Below, one piece after another: positions 33,971-42,761 of a stretch of 64,000 nt of DNA; position 1 is the stretch's first letter, and every line of letters starts with the position of its first letter. The stretch is from Flavobacterium weaverense (GTDB lineage: Bacteria; Bacteroidota; Bacteroidia; Flavobacteriales; Flavobacteriaceae): positions 124,001-188,000 of the forward strand of contig NZ_REFH01000011.1 of the NCBI RefSeq assembly GCF_003688495.1, given 5' to 3'. Both the position numbers and the translations under genes were made by a program. Under the pieces are notes generated by a model. It searched no databases. It was not told the DNA's origin and saw nothing but the letters and a program-made list of their open reading frames with translations.

Positions 33971-35533
33971 TTAAAAAGGAGTTACAATATTCAATTCAGC
34001 ACAAAAAGAAGCAATTGTTTTATCGGTTGCACTAATATGTTGGTCAACGGCTTTAAGTTCCTTTGCAATAGCATTAATATCAATGCTTTCTTCGGCTTCA
34101 AAAGTATCTACATAACGAGGAATATTCAAGTTGTAATCTTGTGAAGCAATGAAATCAAGGGTCGCAATTTTGCTGTATTTGTCTTCTTCGGTTCGGTTGC
34201 TGTACGTGGAGATAATTTTAGAAATATGTTCGTCTAACAGTACATTTTGGGTTTTTACTTTGTCAAAATGTTGGCTGGCATCAATAAACAAAACATCTTT
34301 CGGGTTTTGGCGTTTTTTTTTCAATACCAAAATACAAGTTGGAATCGAGGTTCCGTAAAAGATATTCGCTGGCAAACCAATCACGGCATCCAGATAGTTT
34401 TTGTCTTCGATTAAGTATTTACGAATGTGACCTTCGGCACCACCACGAAACAAAACACCGTGAGGCAAAACAATCGCCATTGTTCCGTTATCTGCCAATT
34501 GATGCACCATGTGTTGTACAAAAGCAAAATCGGCCTTACTACTAGGTGCTAGTTTACCATAAGCCGAGAAACGCTCATCTGTCATAAACAAAGGACTAGC
34601 GCTCCAGTTAGCCGAGAAAGGAGGATTAGCTACAATGGCTTCAAAACGCTGGTCAATGTGTTGTGGTCGCTCTAAGGTGTCTTCATTCTTGATGTCAAAA
34701 CGCTTGTAGTGTACGTCGTGCATGATCATGTTCATACGACAAAGATTGTAGGTCGTAGGGTTCATCTCCTGCCCGTAAAAAGCACTAACGTCTTTGACTT
34801 CTTTGGCAACACGTAACAATAGCGAACCAGACCCGCAAGTAGGATCATATACACTCTTTAGTTTGTCTTTGCCTACGGTTACCAGTTGCGCCAAAATGCT
34901 GCTTACTTGTTGAGGCGTGTAAAATTCACCAGCTTTCTTTCCTGCGCCACTAGCAAACTGCCCAATAAGGTATTCGTAAGCATCACCAAGTACATCGCTG
35001 TCTGTATTCTCTAAATCGAAATCAATTTCATCAAGATGCGTCAGCACCTTTACAATTAATTCGTTTTTATCACTCTCTGATTTTCCTAATTTATGAGAAG
35101 TTAGATCTAAGTCAGAAAACAAGTTTCCAAAATCTTCTTCACTTTCTGATCCCATCGTACTTTGCTCGATGTGCGTGAGTACTTTGGCTAGATCTCCCAA
35201 GATGAAGTTGTTCTTTCCGCCAGCATTTCCTCTTTTAGCCAATTCCGAAAACAGCTCTGTTGGTTCTAATGAGAAGCCAAGTTTGTCGATAGCTAACTGT
35301 TTAACTTCTTGCATCAACAGCGCTTCATCAGGATGCCCAATAACATCTTGAAAAGTCAATCCGTCTGGTTGTAGTATTTGGTTAGCGTATAGATCCATTT
35401 TAGTACTCAAGTACTTGTAGAAAATGAAACCTAATATGTAATCTCTAAAATCATCAGCGTCCATTTTGCCACGTAGGGTATTTGCAATGTTCCAGAGTTG
35501 TTGTTCTAATTTTTGTTTTTGTTCAGCTGCCAT
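33971..35533 (-). CDS. hsdM: Type I restriction-modification methylase HsdM
   Basis: N6-adenine methyltransferase subunit, also needed for DNA recognition by the restriction complex. The N-terminal HsdM_N domain (about 5-150) has L-W-N-I-A-N-T-L-R-G and F-R-D-Y-I-L-G-F-I-F-Y-K-Y-L-S. The catalytic domain shows the SAM motif D230-P-T-C-G-S-G-S237 and the adenine-binding N303-P-P-F306. The 520-aa length is normal. It is the promoter-proximal gene of a leftward operon that continues through RhuM, KilA-N, HsdS, the TAC trio and HsdR with short gaps, the longest about 50 bases. Confidence 0.96.
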   Translation of the reverse strand: MAAEQKQKLEQQLWNIANTLRGKMDADDFRDYILGFIFYKYLSTKMDLYANQILQPDGLTFQDVIGHPDEALLMQEVKQLAIDKLGFSLEPTELFSELAKRGNAGGKNNFILGDLAKVLTHIEQSTMGSESEEDFGNLFSDLDLTSHKLGKSESDKNELIVKVLTHLDEIDFDLENTDSDVLGDAYEYLIGQFASGAGKKAGEFYTPQQVSSILAQLVTVGKDKLKSVYDPTCGSGSLLLRVAKEVKDVSAFYGQEMNPTTYNLCRMNMIMHDVHYKRFDIKNEDTLERPQHIDQRFEAIVANPPFSANWSASPLFMTDERFSAYGKLAPSSKADFAFVQHMVHQLADNGTMAIVLPHGVLFRGGAEGHIRKYLIEDKNYLDAVIGLPANIFYGTSIPTCILVLKKKRQNPKDVLFIDASQHFDKVKTQNVLLDEHISKIISTYSNRTEEDKYSKIATLDFIASQDYNLNIPRYVDTFEAEESIDINAIAKELKAVDQHISATDKTIASFCAELNIVTPF

Positions 35534-36105
35534 TAATCGTATTACTTCATGTTTATTTTAGAGTTCTAAGATAGTATAATTGACCAATAAAGCTCAGTTA
35601 AACCAGTAAGTTTTAAGAGACTTTATTTTCTTTCTTAGTTCAATTGTAAATAAACGTTGATTAAAGGTTTTTAGCAATACCCAGTTTTAGTGATATTTAT
35701 AAAGTGTATGCAAGTAAATCATAAAGTTTATCAAAGGTGTTTTATGAAAAATAATGAGACTGACCACTTCATTTCCAATACTGTTTGTGAGAACGAATAA
35801 TTACTACATCTATTACTTAACCTTTAGATCATATCATTAAAACCATACTGTTATTGTTAATAACCTTTCAATCAGAGCTGATCGTAAAATGGAATTTAAA
35901 TTAAAGACATTTGAGCAAAATAGTTCCAATTCTAAGAGACTAACCTTCGACAAATATTATAACAAAGTTAGGTAATGGGCTTCAGTTCGCTAGCAAAAAA
36001 TTCCCCCATAAATACTCGGGTTCCCCTCCCTTTATTGCGTTGCTTTTTGCACTCGCTCGCCCATGACCTTTCGAGTTCCATTATTAATCTTTAATTATAG
36101 AAATC
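35534..36105. other. Intergenic region between hsdM and radC
   Basis: About 570 bases with no recognisable gene. It contains the divergent promoter regions of the leftward hsd operon and the rightward radC-like gene. No clear consensus promoter, repeat or RNA was found. The last 110 bases before radC are GC-richer than the rest, with runs of C and the phrases ctcgctcgccc and ttcgagttcc, possibly a leader. Confidence 0.5.
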
Positions 36106-36576
36106 ATGGAAAATCATGCTAAAAATCCAAATTGGGGTACTGTTTCAGAAATCCAACTGTATTACAAATCAAAAGTAAAAGCAGCAGAACGTCCTCTAAT
36201 CACATCCTCTAAATCTGCGTATGAAATTGCACTACAGATTTGGAATCCCAATACAATTGAATTCTTTGAGGAATTTAAAATCTTACTATTAAACAACAGT
36301 AATAAAGTACTAGGTGCTTATGAAATATCATCAGGAGGTATCACTGGAACCGTAGTGGATGTAAGATTGATATTTGCCGCAGCTCTAAAAGCAAATGCCA
36401 CTGGGATCATTATGATTCACAACCATCCCTCAGGTAAACTAATCGCCTCAGAAGCTGACAAGCAAATTACTGCGAAAGTTAAAGCAGCCAGTAAGCTTCT
36501 TGATATCCAATTACTAGATCATTTAATCATTACTCCAGAGAGCTATTATTCATTTACTGACGAAGGGGCTTTATAG
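36106..36576 (+). CDS. radC: RadC-family JAB/MPN domain protein
   Basis: Metal-dependent JAB domain protein of the RadC group, common in mobile elements; its DNA-repair role is doubtful. The metal site is I-H-N-H-P-S-G, followed by E-A-D-K-Q-I-T, giving the H-x-H-x(10)-D pattern at about 104-117. The N-terminal helix-hairpin region of chromosomal RadC is absent, so this is the 150-aa mobile-element form. Its stop codon lies inside the stem-loop that terminates it. It marks the right side of the mobile and defence region and is the last intact gene before the transposase remnant. Confidence 0.92.
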   Translation: MENHAKNPNWGTVSEIQLYYKSKVKAAERPLITSSKSAYEIALQIWNPNTIEFFEEFKILLLNNSNKVLGAYEISSGGITGTVVDVRLIFAAALKANATGIIMIHNHPSGKLIASEADKQITAKVKAASKLLDIQLLDHLIITPESYYSFTDEGAL

Positions 36577-36588
36577 CCCCTTTTTTTA
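36563..36588 (+). terminator. Intrinsic terminator of radC
   Basis: AAGGGGCT (36563-36570) pairs with AGCCCCTT (36575-36582) across TTAT and is followed by a T-run to 36587. The stem overlaps the last codons and the stop codon of the gene, an economical arrangement. Confidence 0.85.
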
Positions 36589-36710
36589 TGTTAAATGTAA
36601 GAAGGATACAATCTTTTAGAGTGGCTGTCTTGCATCTGCAAGATAAAAGAGATCAGAAAGATAAAAATAATGCGGTCAATTTATAAAATAATATAAACAC
36701 CGCTACAATG

Positions 36711-37300
36711 ACCCAACCATTTGATTCTAAATCAATATAAGTGCCATTCCTCTTTGAATTATTCTATCAAATTCAAAACTTTTAAAATCTAAAGCATTTT
36801 GTATTCGCAACTTTCTGAAGCTATGATCCTGCTCAGATATATTGTTCAGGTACGTACAATGTTAAATCTTGATCTTCAAGGATGAGCGTTTTCTATAAAC
36901 ACTGATAGCTCCAAAATTTTAGCCACTTTTATCAATATTTATTACTTTAAGTTTGCTTTTCATATTGATTGCTTTGATTGTAAAGTGCTGGATACTTATT
37001 CTCTGTCAGCATCTGGTTAAAAGAAGATCAAATGTATTACTTGATTTATCAAATGCACTATATAAATAATATCAGAATCCATTCACTTTTATAAGTTTCG
37101 TCAATTCTCTAGCTCATACCTACACAACATTTCCTTTTCTTCATCCGTGACGTAATAAATAGCGCAAACTTATATTCCCAACGGTAGATTGTTGAATAAT
37201 CAACCTAAACTCATAGCCTTTTTAATATTCCTTCCACATATATATCACTAAAAGTAAACCTAAGTCTAAAATAAATAGCTTGAAGAGTGACAGACTTTAG
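36711..37300 (-). pseudogene. IS6-family transposase remnant
   Basis: Read leftward, several family segments survive in order, split by stops and frameshifts: V-D-Y-S-T-I-Y-R-W (37178-37204), C-C-V-G-M-S and R-I-D-E-T-Y with the first catalytic Asp, I-N-I-D-K-S-G near the second Asp (around 36950), and Y-L-N-N-I-S-E-Q-D-H-S-F-R-K-L-R-I-Q-N with the catalytic Glu (about 36796-36852). These match DDE transposases of the IS6/IS240 group. The N-terminal zinc finger is not readable. An inverted repeat TCTTGCA/TGCAAGA at 36628-36643 could be an old element end. The copy is long dead. Confidence 0.75.
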
Positions 37301-37817
37301 ATAGCAAAGATTTTTAATATTGATTAACTATTTAATTTTAAATTCTATAGATAAATGTTACTATTGTATACGACAAATCCTAGAATAATCATTTTAACCT
37401 TTTATTTTAAGTGTTTTTTCTTTCTTTTACTTAGCTCTAAAATAATAAAGAAGTACCTTTCGAGGATAGATTTTTATTTGAGTCAGAGATCTTTTGTAAA
37501 TTACGAACCACTCAATCTTTAATTAAACTTCTAACGCATATCCTCCTTTAAACCCATTTAACCTTAAAAACTATCTAGTTATTACTTTTTACTTAGTAGA
37601 GTTAAAAATTTAACGTAATTTCACTTCGTCTTAAATTAATTTTAATAAGGCATTTTGATTACTAATACACACTACATTAATGTACATACTATTCTAGATA
37701 GTAATACCCCACGCTAGGAACAATAAAATGAATTACATTGAACGTAAACCAATTGATTTAAAAGATTCCTGTTAGATTCAATTTAAAATCACAATTTACA
37801 AAAGACTCATAAATTAT
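37301..37817. other. AT-rich intergenic region before the kinase gene
   Basis: About 520 bases lie between the transposase remnant and the histidine kinase gene. No gene, RNA or clear consensus promoter was seen. The kinase start is preceded by aactcataaattatatg-type sequence without a Shine-Dalgarno, as is normal here. Confidence 0.5.
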
Positions 37818-40601
37818 ATGATGACTAAAATATTAATTTTAGAATGCCCTACTATCGATATAAATTTTATATTCCGTGAATTAGATCGTGACGGATTTAA
37901 CTATACAGCTAAAAATATCAAATTATTAAATCACTTTGAAAATGGTCTAAGTAATTACAATCCTGACATCATATTCTCTGGGTATTCTTTATTGGGTAAT
38001 AATGGAAAGGAAGCACTCAAAATAAGTCGTAACTGGTATTCTTCAACTCCTTTAATTCTTATTGCAGATCATATTGAGGTAGAAAACTGTATAGAACTTA
38101 TAAAAAAAGGGGTTTCCGATATTATATTAAGACAAAACATATCTTCTTTAACTCAAAAAATTTCCAAAGCATTAACCAAAACTGCGACTGTAAATTTTAA
38201 TATTTTCTCTAATCAAGAAGAAAAATATCTTAAGGAAAAAGCAAAATACAGTAGCTTAACCGAGAACAGTCGAGACGCAATTTTTCTTACGCTAAAGGAT
38301 GGCCCAATACTTGAAGCTAATCCTGCCGCATGTCAAATCTTTAAAATGACTGAAGAGGAAATTTATAAAACGGGAAGATTAGGTCTTGTAGATCCTAACG
38401 ATCCTTATTTACCAGTACTTATAGAAGAGCGTGATCTCAGAGGACTTGCAAAAGGTGAACTCAACTTTAAACGAAAAGATGGTACGTCGTTTCCAGGCGA
38501 AATAACCACAGTAGTATTTAAAGATGTATGGGGCCGTGATATGACTTCCATTACAATCAAAGATTTAACAGAATATAAAAAGGACCAACAGGAATTAGCC
38601 GCAAGTAATATCCTGATGCAAGAATCTCTAAATGGCCTCAATAAAATAATGGATTCATCTTTGGACTTAATATGCTCCATTGATGAAGAGAAAAGGTTTG
38701 TAAACGTAAGCGCTGCTAGTAAAAGTTTATGGGGATATGAACCCCACGAATTAATTGGTGAAAAGTATATCCATTTTATATATATTGAAGATCATAAAAT
38801 TACTAATAATACTTATGAAGACATAACGAATGGCACCCCTGTGACTATATTCGAAAACCGAATTAATCATAAAGATGGAAGTATTGTTAACATGCTGTGG
38901 AGTGTACAATGGGATGATGATGAGAAATTACTCTACTGTACAATCAAGGATATATCGGAGAAAAAAAAATTAAAGAAAGCCTATAAAGTAGAAAGGGATA
39001 GATTTTTAGACATGTATAATTTGTCGCCAGCATGTATGGGAATTTTAAAGGGGCCTAACCACATACATGAACTTACAAATCCATTGTATTTAAAATTCAT
39101 CAATAAAAAGAACGTTATTGGTAAGTCAATAATAGAAGTATTGCCAGAGCTAAAGAACCAAGGCTTTATTAAGCTATTAGACGACGTTTACAATACAGGC
39201 ATACCGTTCATCGCTAACGAAATGTTAGTGCAGTTAGACTTTCATGGTAAAGGATTACTTGCCGACAGATATATGAATTTTATCTACCAGCCCCACAGAG
39301 ATGCCTACGGAAAAATTGATGGTATATTTGTATTTGCGATAGATGTTACCGAACAGTTATTGTCACGCATGAAAATTGAAGAAAGTGAAAAACTATACCG
39401 ACAACTGATAAAAGAATTACCTGTTGCGGCCTACTCTTGCGATGTGGACGGAAAAATAACACTCTTTAATAAGGCAGCGGCTATTTTATGGGGCAGAGAG
39501 CCACAAATAGGAATAGACTCATGGTGTGGTTCATGGAAGGCTCTAAGTACCGATGGTCAAGAAATCCCTTTAGAAATGTACCCAATAGCAGTTGTGTTGA
39601 GAGAAGGTAAAACAATGACCGGAAAGGAAATCATTATCGAACGTGAAAATGGCGACAGAAGATATGTCCTTCCCCATGCCGTTCCGTATATTGATCAATC
39701 AGGTAAAGTGACTGGCGCTGTAAATTTGCTAACCGATATCACTGAAAGTAAAGCAATACAAAAGGCATTAGAAGAACATAATATGGAGCTCTCTTTTCAA
39801 AACCTAGAGAAAGTAAAAAGAGCTGCTGAATTAAATATTGCCAATAAAGAACTTGCTTATCAAAATTGTGAAAAAGAAAAACGAGCCGAAGAGTTAATTC
39901 TGACTAACATTGAGCTTCTCAAGACAAACAAAGAATTAGACCGTTTTGTATACAGTATTTCACATGATTTACGAAGCCCCTTAACTTCAGTACAAGGAAT
40001 TGTTTCAATAATCGAAGATGAAAGTGAAGATCCTGCTACTCTAAAACATATTCAGATGATCAAGAATAGCATTGAAAGATTAGATGAATTTATCAAAAAG
40101 ATTTTAAGCTACTCACAAAATAATAGAACGGAGCTAGATATTGAGACCATATCAGTCAAAAAAACCATTTTGAATATTGTTGATTGCCTTCAGAATATGA
40201 AGCAAGCAAATGGTATTCATTTTGAAATTGACGTGCAAGAGCTGTCCCCCTTCAGCACTGATAAGTTACGATTTAATACGATAGTGGAAAACCTAATTTC
40301 AAATGCTATTAAGTATCACAAAATGAGCGGTACAGAAAGGTTTATTAAAGTGAAAGCTATTGTAAACGAACAAGTGCTGCAATTAGAAATAGCTGATAAT
40401 GGAATAGGAATTCCGTTACAACATCAAGAAAAAATATTTGATATGTTTTTTAGAATATCTAGTAAGTCAGAAGGCTCTGGAATTGGCTTATACATAGTAA
40501 AAGATACAATCGAAAAATTAGAAGGCTCCATTAACATCTTATCGCAGCCAAAAGCTGGTACAACTTTCAAAATGAATCTTAAAAATTTTAAAATATGTTA
40601 A
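37818..40601 (+). CDS. Multi-PAS sensor histidine kinase with degenerate N-terminal receiver
   Basis: Soluble sensor kinase with no membrane segment. Residues 1-120 have the receiver fold, but the phospho-acceptor position reads F-S54-G55-Y-S-L instead of Asp, and the acidic pocket reads L-E-C, so this is a pseudo-receiver. About four PAS domains follow (roughly 145-260, 270-390, 400-515, 525-650), the third and fourth ending in V-F-A-I-D-V-T-E and N-L-L-T-D-I-T-E. A coiled coil of E-K-x-x-A-E-E-L repeats leads to the HisKA box S-I-S-H716-D-L-R-S-P-L. The ATPase has N-L-I-S-N-A-I-K-Y-H, D-N-G-I-G-I and G-S-G-I-G-L. It overlaps the next receiver gene by 7 bases. Confidence 0.92.
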   Translation: MMTKILILECPTIDINFIFRELDRDGFNYTAKNIKLLNHFENGLSNYNPDIIFSGYSLLGNNGKEALKISRNWYSSTPLILIADHIEVENCIELIKKGVSDIILRQNISSLTQKISKALTKTATVNFNIFSNQEEKYLKEKAKYSSLTENSRDAIFLTLKDGPILEANPAACQIFKMTEEEIYKTGRLGLVDPNDPYLPVLIEERDLRGLAKGELNFKRKDGTSFPGEITTVVFKDVWGRDMTSITIKDLTEYKKDQQELAASNILMQESLNGLNKIMDSSLDLICSIDEEKRFVNVSAASKSLWGYEPHELIGEKYIHFIYIEDHKITNNTYEDITNGTPVTIFENRINHKDGSIVNMLWSVQWDDDEKLLYCTIKDISEKKKLKKAYKVERDRFLDMYNLSPACMGILKGPNHIHELTNPLYLKFINKKNVIGKSIIEVLPELKNQGFIKLLDDVYNTGIPFIANEMLVQLDFHGKGLLADRYMNFIYQPHRDAYGKIDGIFVFAIDVTEQLLSRMKIEESEKLYRQLIKELPVAAYSCDVDGKITLFNKAAAILWGREPQIGIDSWCGSWKALSTDGQEIPLEMYPIAVVLREGKTMTGKEIIIERENGDRRYVLPHAVPYIDQSGKVTGAVNLLTDITESKAIQKALEEHNMELSFQNLEKVKRAAELNIANKELAYQNCEKEKRAEELILTNIELLKTNKELDRFVYSISHDLRSPLTSVQGIVSIIEDESEDPATLKHIQMIKNSIERLDEFIKKILSYSQNNRTELDIETISVKKTILNIVDCLQNMKQANGIHFEIDVQELSPFSTDKLRFNTIVENLISNAIKYHKMSGTERFIKVKAIVNEQVLQLEIADNGIGIPLQHQEKIFDMFFRISSKSEGSGIGLYIVKDTIEKLEGSINILSQPKAGTTFKMNLKNFKIC

Positions 40602-40990
40602 AATCAAAATTTAAAAGAGTATTGCTTATTGACGACAATACTATTGACATTTATTTAACTTCCCGAATTATCACTAAATATAATTTTGGACAGGAAATTG
40701 ACCAGTACACATCACCCATTAAAGCTTTGCAGTATTTAAAGGAAAACCAGAATGATATTAATGAATTACCTCAAATAATTTTTGTAGACATATATATGCC
40801 TATAATGTCAGGATTCGAATTTATGGAAGAATATGATAAATTATCATCAGTACTAAAAAAGCATTGTAAAGTCTATATTGTTTCCTCATCTATTGACGAT
40901 AATGATATGAAACGAGCGAACGATGATTCAAATGTAGTTGCTTTCCAGGTAAAAATTATTACAAAAGAGTTTCTAAGTAGTATTGAATAA
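40595..40990 (+). CDS. Single-domain response regulator
   Basis: A receiver without an output domain. The acidic pair is D13-D14, the phospho-acceptor Asp65 lies in I-I-F-V-D-I-Y-M-P, and Lys120 is followed by Ile where most receivers have Pro. It overlaps the kinase gene by 7 bases, so it is its most likely phosphorylation partner. The last 20 residues are a short alpha helix. A close paralogue lies at 42026-42436, so the pair arose by duplication. Output must occur through protein contacts or phosphotransfer. The K-I in place of K-P is a small departure that may slow signalling. Confidence 0.9.
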   Translation: MLKSKFKRVLLIDDNTIDIYLTSRIITKYNFGQEIDQYTSPIKALQYLKENQNDINELPQIIFVDIYMPIMSGFEFMEEYDKLSSVLKKHCKVYIVSSSIDDNDMKRANDDSNVVAFQVKIITKEFLSSIE

Positions 40991-41043
40991 ATCTTCTACG
41001 ACTTCAGCCTTGTATGTAGTCAAAAAATAATCAACGCAAAAAT

Positions 41044-41805
41044 ATGATCCAAATAAATGCCTTAGTTATAAACGAAAATAAAGATACTTTAAGACTTTTA
41101 GAAAAGTTTATTGAAGAAAACTTTATGATTATGAAAATAATTGGGTATACTACTACAATAATCGAGGGAATAAATTTGATTAAATTAAAAAAACCTGATG
41201 TCATTTTCTTAGACGTAATATTTAAAGATGATTCTTTTTTTGAAATGCTAGATCAACTAGAGTTTAACACTCCGAAATTAGTCTTTATATCGGAACACGA
41301 ACATTATGCTGTGAAAGCTTTTAAACATAATGCTATTGATTTTATTTTAAAACCAATAGAGTTCAACAACATTATTTTAGCTTTATATAAAGTAATAAAA
41401 AGAATTAAAATGGAACACAGTTATCAAGATGAAAAAATAAACAATATCAACGTTATAAATGCACAAAACCAAACTAATAACTATGTCGCGGTTGCATCAT
41501 TAGATAAAATTGAGTTGATTCATATGTCAGAAATTATTTTTTGCAAAGCAGAGGGAAGATATACCACTTTTTATCTTATAGGTGGAAAAAAAATAATGTC
41601 AAGTAGAAATCTAGGAGAGTACAGTGCCGTACTTGACAATAATTACTTTTTTAGAATTCATCATTCTTATATCATTAATCTTCGCCAAATCACAAAAATT
41701 TCAAAAAAAGACGGATATTTTTGCGAGTTTACAAATGGAATTACATTACCAGTCGCTAAAAGACGACAAGAAGATTTTAACAAATTTATAAAACTTAAGG
41801 AGTAA
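41044..41805 (+). CDS. LytTR-family response regulator
   Basis: Transcription factor with receiver (1-120) and LytTR DNA-binding domain (about 150-250). Asp57 in V-I-F-L-D-V-I-F is the phospho-acceptor. The acidic pair at the N-terminus is replaced by N-E-N (10-12), so magnesium binding may be weak. The LytTR part shows E-I-I-F-C-K-A-E-G-R-Y-T, F-F-R-I-H-H-S-Y-I-I-N-L and P-V-A-K-R-R-Q-E-D-F. At 253 aa it is normal. It is encoded between two single-domain receivers downstream of the kinase, so the four genes form one signalling cluster, and it is the only DNA-binding output. Confidence 0.92.
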   Translation: MIQINALVINENKDTLRLLEKFIEENFMIMKIIGYTTTIIEGINLIKLKKPDVIFLDVIFKDDSFFEMLDQLEFNTPKLVFISEHEHYAVKAFKHNAIDFILKPIEFNNIILALYKVIKRIKMEHSYQDEKINNINVINAQNQTNNYVAVASLDKIELIHMSEIIFCKAEGRYTTFYLIGGKKIMSSRNLGEYSAVLDNNYFFRIHHSYIINLRQITKISKKDGYFCEFTNGITLPVAKRRQEDFNKFIKLKE

Positions 41806-42025
41806 TAGATATAAAAGGCTTACATTCTTTCTTATAAAAAATTAATATTTAGTTTAGTCAACTACCCTAATAATTAATAAGTAAAGTCTACTACACATAT
41901 TCAATTAATTTGGGCTGTATTATTGAAAACTAGTATCTATTGTAACATTTAAATCTTAAAAAAAATAAAATGCAACGAAAAAGCAGTTACCATTTTCGCT
42001 TCCGTTTAAACTAATAAAAAAAATC

Positions 42026-42436
42026 ATGATAGACCAATTACAATCAAAATTTGAAAGAGTGATGATCATTGATGACAACAGTACAGATCTCTATATTTCA
42101 TCCCGCATAATTATTAAAAATAATTTCGGGAAAAAAGTCTTAGAATATTCCTCGGGAAAAGAAGCATTGAAATACCTACGGGATCATCAGGAAAAGATCC
42201 AACTATTACCACAGATAATTTTTGTAGATATATACATGCCTTTAATGTCTGGATTTGATTTTTTGGACGAATACAACAAATTATCTTCCACTGTAAAAAA
42301 AAAATGTCAAGTATTTATAATTTCATCGACTATAGATGACTTAGACATCTCCCGCGCACGTAAAGAACTAAATGTTGCTTTCTTCCAAGTAAAACCCATT
42401 ACTAAGGAATTCCTTAACAAGATTATTCCAGACTAA
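42026..42436 (+). CDS. Single-domain response regulator, second copy
   Basis: Receiver of 136 aa with acidic residues D17-D18, phospho-acceptor Asp68 (I-I-F-V-D-I-Y-M-P) and the canonical Lys123-Pro124. It aligns along its whole length with the receiver encoded at 40595-40990 (for example I-I-F-V-D-I-Y-M-P and M-S-G-F, K-L-S-S), so the two are a duplicated pair. It is separated from the LytTR gene by 220 bases and may have its own promoter. Lacking an output domain, it could act as a phosphate sink or relay between the kinase and the LytTR regulator. Confidence 0.9.
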   Translation: MIDQLQSKFERVMIIDDNSTDLYISSRIIIKNNFGKKVLEYSSGKEALKYLRDHQEKIQLLPQIIFVDIYMPLMSGFDFLDEYNKLSSTVKKKCQVFIISSTIDDLDISRARKELNVAFFQVKPITKEFLNKIIPD

Positions 42437-42501
42437 ACCAACACAATTTAAAAATAACTTCCCTAGCGAAATTTGAAACATTTATTACGAAATATAAATT
42501 T

Positions 42502-42549
42502 AGCTCATCATTTTGCCATCAACAAAATAAGTGTTGGAGCTGTTTTTTT
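42502..42549 (+). terminator. Probable terminator after the signalling cluster
   Basis: AGCT (42502-42505) pairs with AGCT (42538-42541) outside, and CAACA (42520-42524) with TGTTG (42532-42536) inside, followed by a T-run at 42543-42549. It lies about 65 bases after the last receiver gene, before the leftward polysaccharide genes. The rest of the 325-base gap shows nothing. Confidence 0.5.
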
Positions 42550-42761
42550 ATGAAAATATACCCTCTTTAAGTCTGAAGTTTTTATTGCAAATTATTAATA
42601 TTATCCCTATAAAATTACGTATTATCTGGATAGCTGTAATCCGTTTACATAATTTATAATTATTAATTCAGGTATCTAAAAAAACCAATCTCTATGGTCC
42701 TTATTATATAGAATTTGAAGTCCAAAATAGATTTACTTTAAATTAGAAGCTCAAAAAAAAG

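Noticed and set aside
27335..35533. Type III restriction or BREX system
   Set aside because: HsdR, HsdM and HsdS motifs are all plain type I; no pglZ or brx genes.
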